A stretch of 64,000 nucleotides of DNA from Polynucleobacter sp. AP-Capit-er-40B-B4. Its GTDB lineage: Bacteria; Pseudomonadota; Gammaproteobacteria; Burkholderiales; Burkholderiaceae. The first letter of the stretch is position 1. The number at the start of each line of letters is the position of its first letter. The stretch is taken from assembly GCF_018882245.1 (NCBI RefSeq), contig NZ_JACVOV010000002.1:558001-622000 (forward strand), in the 5' to 3' direction. The notes under the pieces were generated by a model. It was not told the DNA's origin. It searched no databases and worked only from the letters and a program-made list of their open reading frames with translations. The position numbers were made by a program, and so were the translations under genes. This document shows, piece after piece, positions 59,038 through 64,000 of the stretch.

Positions 59038-59220
59038 ATGGCTGTAGGCCAAAATCAAAGAACCAGAAAAAACGACTCTATGCTTACCAAAACTGGTAAA
59101 GCGCGCTTAGGGCCCCTTAACTCAGCACAGCTTACTAAGTTATTAGAAACAAGCACTAAACCAAAAGAGAAAAGCAAAATATTGCGAGCTCTTAGCAAAC
59201 ATAAAGTTGTAGTTGCATAA
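59038..59220 (+). CDS. Small basic hypothetical protein
   Basis: The 60-residue ORF has a clear SD (AGGAA about 6 nt before ATG 59038) and is followed two bases later by a strong terminator, which supports a real gene. It is rich in Lys, Arg and Thr (MLTKTGKARLGPLNSAQLTKLLETSTKPKEKSK). It has no domain that I recognise; an RNA- or ribosome-binding role is only a guess. About 125 bp of gene-free sequence precedes it. Confidence 0.68.
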   Translation: MAVGQNQRTRKNDSMLTKTGKARLGPLNSAQLTKLLETSTKPKEKSKILRALSKHKVVVA

Positions 59221-59222
59221 TT

Positions 59223-59249
59223 AAAAAGCCCCGCCACTCGGGGCTTTTT
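59223..59249. terminator. Bidirectional terminator after the 60-residue ORF
   Basis: A perfect stem (AAAAAGCCCCG at 59223-59233 with CGGGGCTTTTT at 59239-59249) and a 5-nt loop separate the small ORF from the convergent EamA gene. Confidence 0.9.
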
Positions 59250-59256
59250 AATTTCA

Positions 59257-60132
59257 TCAAGCCCTTCTAACCAACATTCTTTTTCCCAGTATGACTGTAG
59301 ATACCACCAGAACTGCGAAGATTAAGTTCATTATTGTTAGCGGATCGCCAAGCAAAATACTGGCTGCTACTAAAGTGCAAAAGGGTTGAATGAGTTGCAC
59401 TTGGCTTACTCTTGCAATGCCACCAATTGCAAGGCCCTCATACCAAAAGAAAAAGCCAAGGAACATAGGAAATAAACTGAGATAGACAAAGCTAGTCCAT
59501 GCCACTGTGCCCACGTAAATATATTCCGGGCTATACGTCAACCAAGTCATTACGAAATTTAACGGCAATGAAATTACCAATGCCCATGAAATTACGGCGC
59601 GAGGGTTCATCTTTCTAGATAGCTCGCCGCCCTCTACGTAGCCAATACATGCGCTGATGCCGCCTAAGACCAGCAGTCCATCAATATAGGTAAAACTTCC
59701 CGAACTCTTGAGCAAGGCATACAAAACAACCAAGCCGGCCCCCAATAGGGATACCAGCCAAAAACCAAATGAGGGACGCTCCTTAAAACGCAGCACCCCA
59801 ATCACCGTTGTTGCAAGCGGCATCATTCCCAAAATAACAGCGCCATGAGATGAAGAGCCCTGGGTCATTGCTACCGTAGTAAAAATAGGAAATCCAAATA
59901 CAACGCCCAAAGCTATCACTACAAACTTTACAAAATCGACTTTGGAAGGCAAATCTTCTTTTTTATAGGCCAGGTAAGCGAGCGCGACAACCCCCGCTAA
60001 GCTTGCTCTACCAAAAGCAATGAAATAAGGGTTGAAGCTTAAAACAGCAATTTTGCTAACCGGCAGCGTTAGGCTAAAAATCAGAATGCCAATAAAGCCA
60101 ATTAACATTCCTTTGGTTTCTTTGTTCACCAT
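59257..60132 (-). CDS. EamA/DMT-family transporter
   Basis: The 291-residue membrane protein has ten predicted helices in two EamA repeats. The first holds FSLTLPVSKIAVLSFNPYFIAFGRASLAGVVALAYLAY, and the second holds FVYLSLFPMFLGFFFWYEGLAIGGIARVSQVQLIQPFCTLVAASILLGDP. It exports or imports small metabolites; the substrate is not readable. It is divergent from the MOSC gene. Confidence 0.9.
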   Translation of the reverse strand: MVNKETKGMLIGFIGILIFSLTLPVSKIAVLSFNPYFIAFGRASLAGVVALAYLAYKKEDLPSKVDFVKFVVIALGVVFGFPIFTTVAMTQGSSSHGAVILGMMPLATTVIGVLRFKERPSFGFWLVSLLGAGLVVLYALLKSSGSFTYIDGLLVLGGISACIGYVEGGELSRKMNPRAVISWALVISLPLNFVMTWLTYSPEYIYVGTVAWTSFVYLSLFPMFLGFFFWYEGLAIGGIARVSQVQLIQPFCTLVAASILLGDPLTIMNLIFAVLVVSTVILGKRMLVRRA

Positions 60133-60206
60133 CGCCCTTTTTCTTGTATTGAATTAATTGTATTAACAATCGATCGCAGGTGGGCTGTAATATTCAACTA
60201 CTGCCT

Positions 60207-60713
60207 ATGAAATTCAACGCCCACATACAAGCTATTTATCTTGCGACTTCTGCTGGAGCAGAGATGCAATCTGTTCACTCCGCCAAACTCAATGCCGGCA
60301 TAGGTATTGAGGGAGACCGCTATGCCATGGGCACTGGAGCATATTCTGCAACAGAGCCCGCTAAGGTGCGCCATATCAGCTTAATTAGCCTATCGGGCAT
60401 AGAAACGGCAAATGATTGGCTAAAAGCTGGCGATGAGCCCACTTTTGATGCTGCAGAAACACGCCGAAATATTGCCCTTAAGGGCATCACGGCAGACGAA
60501 CTCAATGACCTGGTAGGTAAGCGATTTCAGTTAGGGGGCATTCAAATGCTGGGCACCGAACTTTGTACTCCATGCGAAAGGCCCGCTCAACTACTCAGTA
60601 GACCAAGCTTCATGGATGCATTTGAAGGGCGCGGGGGGATTCGTGCTGAGGTTTTAAGCTCTGGAGTCCTAGCTATTGGTGATCAACTATCCACAGAGAA
60701 GACAAATGATTGA
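60207..60713 (+). CDS. MOSC domain-containing protein
   Basis: From ATG 60207 the 168-residue protein has GIEGDRYAMGTGAYSATEPAKVRHISLIS, then ETRRNIALKGITADELNDLVGKRFQLGGIQMLGTELCTPCERPAQLL, with the conserved Cys of MOSC sulfur carriers in LCTPCE. MOSC proteins bind molybdopterin or carry sulfur. An earlier GTG (60180) gives an unlikely N-terminal extension. It overlaps the following GNAT gene by 8 nt. Confidence 0.85.
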   Translation: MKFNAHIQAIYLATSAGAEMQSVHSAKLNAGIGIEGDRYAMGTGAYSATEPAKVRHISLISLSGIETANDWLKAGDEPTFDAAETRRNIALKGITADELNDLVGKRFQLGGIQMLGTELCTPCERPAQLLSRPSFMDAFEGRGGIRAEVLSSGVLAIGDQLSTEKTND

Positions 60714-61104
60714 ATACCGCGACAACGCCACTATTACTGCCGAGCAAGCGATAGGACTTTACAAACGCTCAACTCTTGGGGAGCGTCGCCCCATTCACAA
60801 TGTACAAACCTTTGAAGCGATGCTCAAAAATGCCAACCTTACAATCACCGCATGGGATGGCGAAACTTTAGTAGGCATTTCTAGATCCTTAACTGACTTT
60901 GCTTACGTGGCATACCTTGCAGACTTAGCGGTCGATCAAGAATATCAACGCTCTGGAATTGGCAAGCAACTGATTGAAGAAACCAAATCTCGACTTGGTC
61001 CCGAGTGCATGATTGTCCTATTGGCCGCGCCCAAGGCAAACGAATACTACGGGCACATTGGCTTTGAACATAATCCGCGTGCGTGGACTATGAAAAATAA
61101 TTAA
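60706..61104 (+). CDS. GNAT family N-acetyltransferase
   Basis: From ATG 60706 (MIEYRDNATITAEQAIGLYK) the protein has 132 residues. The acetyl-CoA site is in YVAYLADLAVDQEYQRSGIGKQLIEETKSRL (motif A, QRSGIGK), followed by VLLAAPKANEYYGHIGFEHNPRAW. It acetylates an amine of unknown identity. It is coupled to the MOSC gene by an 8-nt overlap. Confidence 0.88.
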   Translation: MIEYRDNATITAEQAIGLYKRSTLGERRPIHNVQTFEAMLKNANLTITAWDGETLVGISRSLTDFAYVAYLADLAVDQEYQRSGIGKQLIEETKSRLGPECMIVLLAAPKANEYYGHIGFEHNPRAWTMKNN

Positions 61105-61121
61105 GTCTTTATCATTGCGGC

Positions 61122-61766
61122 ATGACTATTACTCGATTTTGTTTGGTTCGCCACGGTGAGACCGACTGGAATGCTGAGCGCCGCCTTCAAGGCCATACAG
61201 ATATAGACCTAAATGCTCGAGGCTTGGCGCAAGCAGAGCAAATGGCGTGCGCTATCAAAAAAATTAATCTTGCATTTGATGTTTTATATACCAGCGATCT
61301 CCAGCGGGCTGCCAAGACTGCAAAAGCAATTGAGGAATTGTTTGGTACATCCGCAATCACCAATACTGAGCTTAGAGAGCGGCACCTTGGAGCGCTACAG
61401 GGACTGACCACCGATGAAGCGCCCCAGCTTGAACCGGAACTTTGGAGATCTCACCTAAGCAGAAATATTACTGAAGAATTGCGCGGTGGAGAAAGCATTG
61501 AGCAATTTGCAAACCGTATCAAAACTGCGCTTGAGAAAATCCGCGCGCAACATCTTGGTAAAACGGTTTTATTAGTGAGTCATGGTGGCGCATTAGACAT
61601 GATGTACAGGATTGCAAGCAATCAACCCTTGGATGCTGAAAAGGCCGTTGCCGTACCGAATGCCTCCCTCAATTGGATTAGCCACGATGGGCATACTTGG
61701 AAAGTGGATGGTTGGGCTGACACTAGCCACCTAGAAAATTTATCGCTAGATAATTTAGATCTATAA
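61122..61766 (+). CDS. Histidine phosphatase family protein (phosphoglycerate-mutase-like)
   Basis: The 214-residue protein has the phosphohistidine motif LVRHGETDWNAERRLQGHTDIDLNARG, then LYTSDLQRAAKTA, ELRERHLGALQG and the second His in LLVSHGGALDMMYR. This arrangement is of the cofactor-dependent mutase/phosphatase family (GpmB/CobC-like). Its substrate is unknown. It is the last gene of the MOSC-GNAT-phosphatase group; a bidirectional terminator follows. Confidence 0.9.
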   Translation: MTITRFCLVRHGETDWNAERRLQGHTDIDLNARGLAQAEQMACAIKKINLAFDVLYTSDLQRAAKTAKAIEELFGTSAITNTELRERHLGALQGLTTDEAPQLEPELWRSHLSRNITEELRGGESIEQFANRIKTALEKIRAQHLGKTVLLVSHGGALDMMYRIASNQPLDAEKAVAVPNASLNWISHDGHTWKVDGWADTSHLENLSLDNLDL

Positions 61767-61788
61767 AAAACTAAAATCTATTCCCCTT

Positions 61789-61822
61789 AATAAATAAGCC
61801 ACCCAAGGATGGCTTATTTATT
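61789..61822. terminator. Bidirectional terminator between the phosphatase gene and the 63-residue ORF
   Basis: A perfect 13-bp stem (61789-61801 with 61810-61822) closes an 8-nt loop, with T-rich sequence on the plus side and A-rich on the other. It ends both convergent transcripts. Confidence 0.82.
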
Positions 61823-61828
61823 TTGTAA

Positions 61829-62020
61829 TTACTTGGTAGGATGTAATTTATTTTGATCTGAAACACAAAAATCAACGATTACATCAGCAAAGCCTAAGTA
61901 ACGAGAATTGCTTTTTCTGAAGCGATCAATTTCTGCGGCCAAAGGCGAAGCAACGCCTTTAAAGCCAGCATCTTCGTAGCCGGGATGATATGGAGCCTCT
62001 TCAACAAATTTGTTTGTCAT
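61829..62020 (-). CDS. Orphan 63-residue protein downstream of the tandem glycine riboswitch
   Basis: The likely start is ATG 62020, with AAGG 8 nt upstream, giving MTNKFVEEAPYHPGYEDAG...; an earlier in-frame ATG at 62104 has no SD and would start just after the terminator-like hairpin. The protein is small, soluble-looking and has one cysteine (VDFCVSDQN). I recognise no domain. It is the only ORF on this strand between the riboswitch and the terminator at 61789, so it is the target of glycine control. It could also be a marker ORF with an RNA as the real product. Confidence 0.65.
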   Translation of the reverse strand: MTNKFVEEAPYHPGYEDAGFKGVASPLAAEIDRFRKSNSRYLGFADVIVDFCVSDQNKLHPTK

Positions 62021-62156
62021 ACATTTACCTTGATAAGTTAGCGCCCAAAATAAAAGTAGATTTTGGGAAATATCGATGAATTTAATAGACCGCATTTGCG
62101 GCATGATAAAAATTGGCGAACTATTTGATCAGCATATGCATAGAGACTCTCCCAAA

Positions 62157-62200
62157 GCAGCCCGTCGCTAGCGGACTATGGCCGCGTTGACGGATGCCGC
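62157..62200 (-). terminator. Terminator-like hairpin after the glycine riboswitch (expression platform)
   Basis: Minus-strand GCGGC (62196-62200) pairs with GCTGC (62157-62161), CCGTC (62189-62193) with GACGG (62162-62166), and GCGG (62182-62185) with CCGC (62171-62174). TTT follows. The GCGGC arm is also needed for closing the second aptamer, so aptamer folding and the hairpin should exclude each other. Confidence 0.55.
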
Positions 62201-62388
62201 TCCCCCTGTCCTTGATACCTGAGAGATTCACACTAAGCGTAGCTTAGGGCTTGCTCCTTCGGTGCACCATAGAAACGGTGACTCTCCAGACGGCTATTTA
62301 GGATAAGCAGTACCTTCCTGGTGGATACCTGAGCGTTCATGGGAGTTTGCGCCTTCGGTGGAGGGATATCCCTCGCTCTCCTGCTTAT
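62197..62388 (-). promoter_or_regulatory. Tandem glycine riboswitch
   Basis: Two glycine aptamers lie head to tail on the minus strand. Aptamer 1 has an 8-bp P1 (ATAAGCAG at 62381-62388 with CTGCTTAT at 62303-62310), GGAGAGCG, CACCGAAGGCGCAAAC and ACGCTCAGGTAT. Aptamer 2 has TGGAGAGTCACCG, CACCGAAGGAGCAAG and AATCTCTCAGGTATCAAGGACAG, which match the class almost letter for letter. The linker between them is short, as in the cooperative tandem form. The usual gcvT targets are not adjacent; the downstream gene is the 63-residue orphan. Confidence 0.95.
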
Positions 62389-62392
62389 GAAA

Positions 62393-62414
62393 ATTATAAC
62401 TGAATGTTAGATTT
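62393..62414 (-). promoter_or_regulatory. Probable sigma-70 promoter of the glycine riboswitch transcript
   Basis: A perfect TATAAT (62393-62398, minus strand) lies just upstream of the riboswitch P1, with a TTTGAT/TTGATA-like -35 about 15-17 bp before it. Transcription would start at the first base pair of aptamer 1. Confidence 0.62.
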
Positions 62415-62441
62415 ATCAAACTAGTGATTTGTACCAATGCA

Positions 62442-63176
62442 CTAAAAGGACATCGCCAAAATAGAGAGTCCCGAGATCAACATGACCAACTCCATCAGCA
62501 ATAAAAATTTATCTTCTGGCAGTGCCAATACAATTCTTTTAGAAAAAATTGAGCCAGCCAAAACACAAACTCCAATTAGAAGACCCTGCATGATAGCCAG
62601 CATGTTCAAAAAGCCTAGCTGGTGAAATGCTATGCCCTTGGTAAATAAAATTGATAGGGTGCTTGCTGCCTCTGTGCCCAAGAAGGCGCCTTTACTTAAG
62701 CCATATGCTAAAAAGAAAGGGGTATTGATTGCTCCGGTAGTGGCAACAATGCCCGTCAAGTAACCGATGACCGCGCCAACCAGGCTCATCTGCCAAAGCT
62801 TTAAATAAAAGTTCTTTTTACGCATCCAGCGGCGAATTGGTACTAGCAAAATTAAAAAACCGCCTAAGGTCATTTCAATTAGTCGCTCATCAAGCTGCAC
62901 CAAAGTATTCACACCCAACACTGTGAATGGAATAGCTGTAAGACTATAAACAAGACAAACGCGCCACCGAATGACACCCCACCACAAAAAGATGCGCGAG
63001 AGATTGGCTACTGTCGCAACCAGAGCAATAACAGGGATTGCCTGAATAGGCCCATAAAAATAAACGAGAGCGGGCATTAAGATGATGGTGGTGCCAAAAC
63101 CAATAACGCCACCCAAAACCCCGGCGCCCAGACCCAGCGAGCCGAGGACCAGGGCCTGAAGAATCAGATCAGGCAA
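62442..63176 (-). CDS. TauE/SafE-family sulfite/organosulfonate exporter
   Basis: The 244-residue membrane protein has about eight helices and the TauE/SafE pattern: LGLGAGVLGGVIGFGTTIILMPALVYF at the start and VGAVIGYLTGIVATTGAINTPFFLAYGLSKGAFLGTEAASTLSILFTKGIAFHQLGFL in the middle. It could carry an anionic sulfur compound. Its stop is about 30 bp upstream of the riboswitch promoter, so read-through is possible but the riboswitch has its own start. Confidence 0.9.
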   Translation of the reverse strand: MPDLILQALVLGSLGLGAGVLGGVIGFGTTIILMPALVYFYGPIQAIPVIALVATVANLSRIFLWWGVIRWRVCLVYSLTAIPFTVLGVNTLVQLDERLIEMTLGGFLILLVPIRRWMRKKNFYLKLWQMSLVGAVIGYLTGIVATTGAINTPFFLAYGLSKGAFLGTEAASTLSILFTKGIAFHQLGFLNMLAIMQGLLIGVCVLAGSIFSKRIVLALPEDKFLLLMELVMLISGLSILAMSF

Positions 63177-63230
63177 GGTTAATCATCTCAAATTAACAAA
63201 AGGTGGCCGAATAAATACTTCGTCAACCCC

Positions 63231-63389
63231 TTAACGACCGCCCTGACAATCCAGCGGCATTTCCCACATGGGCTTACCCTGAGCATAGTTACAGTTAACT
63301 CCGTCAGGAGAGGTTGTGCTGGCAAGGCAGCCCCCTAGGGCCAGAGTAAATAAAACCGATGCAATAGTAATAAGGAGTTTTTTATTCAT
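63231..63389 (-). CDS. 52-residue lipoprotein
   Basis: An ORF from ATG 63389 (GGGA about 7 nt upstream) to TAA 63231 reads MNKKLLITIASVLFTLALGGC, a lipobox with Cys near residue 21, then LASTTSPDGVNCNYAQGKPMWEMPLDCQGGR. The two later cysteines could pair. It is too short for most callers. Function unknown; it resembles small outer-membrane lipoproteins. Confidence 0.7.
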   Translation of the reverse strand: MNKKLLITIASVLFTLALGGCLASTTSPDGVNCNYAQGKPMWEMPLDCQGGR

Positions 63390-63523
63390 TTTGTATCCCG
63401 ATTTATTCGATGATATCCATTGAGCAAGTTACGACTAATTTATAGCAGATTCACCAAGAAAAACGTCCCAAAGGCCTGCCTATACTTCATCATTAGAAAA
63501 ATAAAATGCAGATTAGGCAATCC
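63390..63523. other. Gap between the small lipoprotein and the MAPEG gene
   Basis: I see no RNA gene, terminator or convincing ORF here. A plus-strand frame that runs into the MAPEG gene has no SD and no family resemblance. Confidence 0.3.
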
Positions 63524-63922
63524 CTATGCAAATAGGCTATATAAGGACCAGCCTAAGTTGAGAATTGCCAATGTAATGAGAGTCCCAAAAGTGAATTTCA
63601 TCCCCAATACCCGACTACTAAAATTGGGTGGCGGCTCATTAATACCTTTGGCATGAATTAAGCGCCCAATAATTAAAGTGATGCCGGGGAGAATAACAAG
63701 CCACCAAGGGGCTCCATTTAATTCAAGGCAAGCAATTAAAATAAGTCCGATTGGCACATACTCAGCAAAGTTACCTTGTGCACGAATAGCCCTTTCTAAC
63801 TCGTCATAGCCCCCGCTTCCTAGGCCAACTTTATTTTTTCTTCTAAGCCCAATTACCGCAAATGAAAGCTTTACGAAAATAATAGTCAAGATTGCGGCAA
63901 TAATTGAAGTCATCAGCAACAT
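63524..63922 (-). CDS. MAPEG-family membrane protein
   Basis: The 132-residue protein has four membrane helices and the family motif ERAIRAQGNFAEYVPIGLILIACLELNG, with the glutathione-site Arg-x-x-x-N-x-x-E-x-x-P. MAPEG members are glutathione-dependent transferases or reductases in membranes. ATG 63922 has GGAG 7 nt upstream. It begins 10 nt after the stop of the next upstream gene and is probably co-transcribed with it. Confidence 0.9.
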   Translation of the reverse strand: MLLMTSIIAAILTIIFVKLSFAVIGLRRKNKVGLGSGGYDELERAIRAQGNFAEYVPIGLILIACLELNGAPWWLVILPGITLIIGRLIHAKGINEPPPNFSSRVLGMKFTFGTLITLAILNLGWSLYSLFA

Positions 63923-63932
63923 GCATTTCTCC

Positions 63933-64000
63933 TTAAATAACTTCTAAAACTTTGCCTAGAGAATTTCCTTCATAGTTTGGTTTTTCACCAATCTCTTCAA
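63933..64000 (-). CDS. C-terminal end of an unrecognised protein (partial)
   Basis: Only about 21 codons are inside the window, ending EEIGEKPNYEGNSLGKVLEVI and TAA (63933-63935). The final GEKPNYEGNSLGKVLEVI is too short to assign a family. It is followed by the SD of the MAPEG gene, so both belong to one operon. Confidence 0.6.
   Translation of the reverse strand, partial: EEIGEKPNYEGNSLGKVLEVI

Noticed and set aside
62197..62388. Glycine riboswitch read on the plus strand
   Set aside because: The conserved strings are in sense orientation only on the minus strand, where the promoter also lies.
63420..63656. 78-residue plus-strand ORF at the right end
   Set aside because: No SD, and most of it is antisense to the clear MAPEG gene.

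Overview
The window looks like a piece of a chromosome from a small-genome, moderate-GC betaproteobacterium, most likely Polynucleobacter or a close Burkholderiaceae relative. Supporting signs are a methionine synthase split into a homocysteine-binding ORF and a second ORF, an SAH riboswitch before ahcY, the metX-metW pair, slmA, phaM, a one-cysteine DksA, tandem LpxL-type acyltransferases and very compact spacing. This assignment is inferred from family resemblance and gene order, not from a database search. There are no rRNA or tRNA genes, no insertion sequences, no CRISPR array and no prophage. Both edges cut through genes.

Layout. 1-6.4 kb: split metH (minus), phaM, an MBL hydrolase, a 58-residue DUF1289 protein with a TTG start, an AcuI-type reductase, a lipoprotein, a flavin reductase and a GST. 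6.4-12.3 kb: a three-gene RND efflux operon. 12.5-18.8 kb: a minus-strand run SDR(FolM-like)-folB-ttcA-glmU-glmS-secreted protein, with 1-4 nt overlaps at two junctions. 18.8-24.8 kb: midA-like methyltransferase, cca, an NDUFA9-like protein, a Slt-type lytic transglycosylase and 5-FTHF cyclo-ligase. 24.8-28.7 kb: metF, ahcY and metK, with an SAH riboswitch before ahcY and a SAM-II riboswitch before metK. 28.7-34.2 kb: two LpxL-family acyltransferases, dapF, pyrE, xth and an AmpG-like permease. 34.2-44.3 kb: a long minus-strand run gatCAB, DUF484, xerC, COG0523 GTPase, dksA, argB, slmA, metX, metW. 44.3-49.9 kb: the rod-shape operon mreBCD-mrdA-rodA. 50-56.7 kb: HU, a LpxO-like hydroxylase, carbonic anhydrase, a third LpxL paralogue, a phosphoesterase and a Ser/Thr kinase fused to a universal-stress domain, then a pseudouridine synthase. 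56.7-64 kb: RF3, small proteins, an EamA transporter, MOSC, GNAT and histidine phosphatase genes, a tandem glycine riboswitch ahead of a 63-residue orphan ORF, a TauE/SafE permease, a 52-residue lipoprotein and a MAPEG protein.

How the genes work together. Much of the activated-methyl cycle lies here: metX/metW (homoserine acylation), metH and metF (remethylation), metK (SAM synthesis) and ahcY (SAH removal). Two SAM-cycle sensors sit directly on metK and ahcY. A second theme is the envelope: mre/rod, glmU/glmS, a lytic transglycosylase, three LpxL-like acyltransferases, a LpxO-like hydroxylase and an RND pump.

The most notable observations are: (1) a tandem glycine riboswitch with its own promoter and a terminator-like hairpin, whose only downstream gene is an unrecognised 63-residue ORF; (2) a SAM-II riboswitch at the probable transcription start of metK; (3) a release factor 3 gene with no ATG, GTG or TTG upstream of its conserved P-loop; (4) a histone-H1-like lysine tail on GlmU; (5) a palindrome in front of a one-cysteine dksA that follows a His-rich COG0523 metal GTPase gene.
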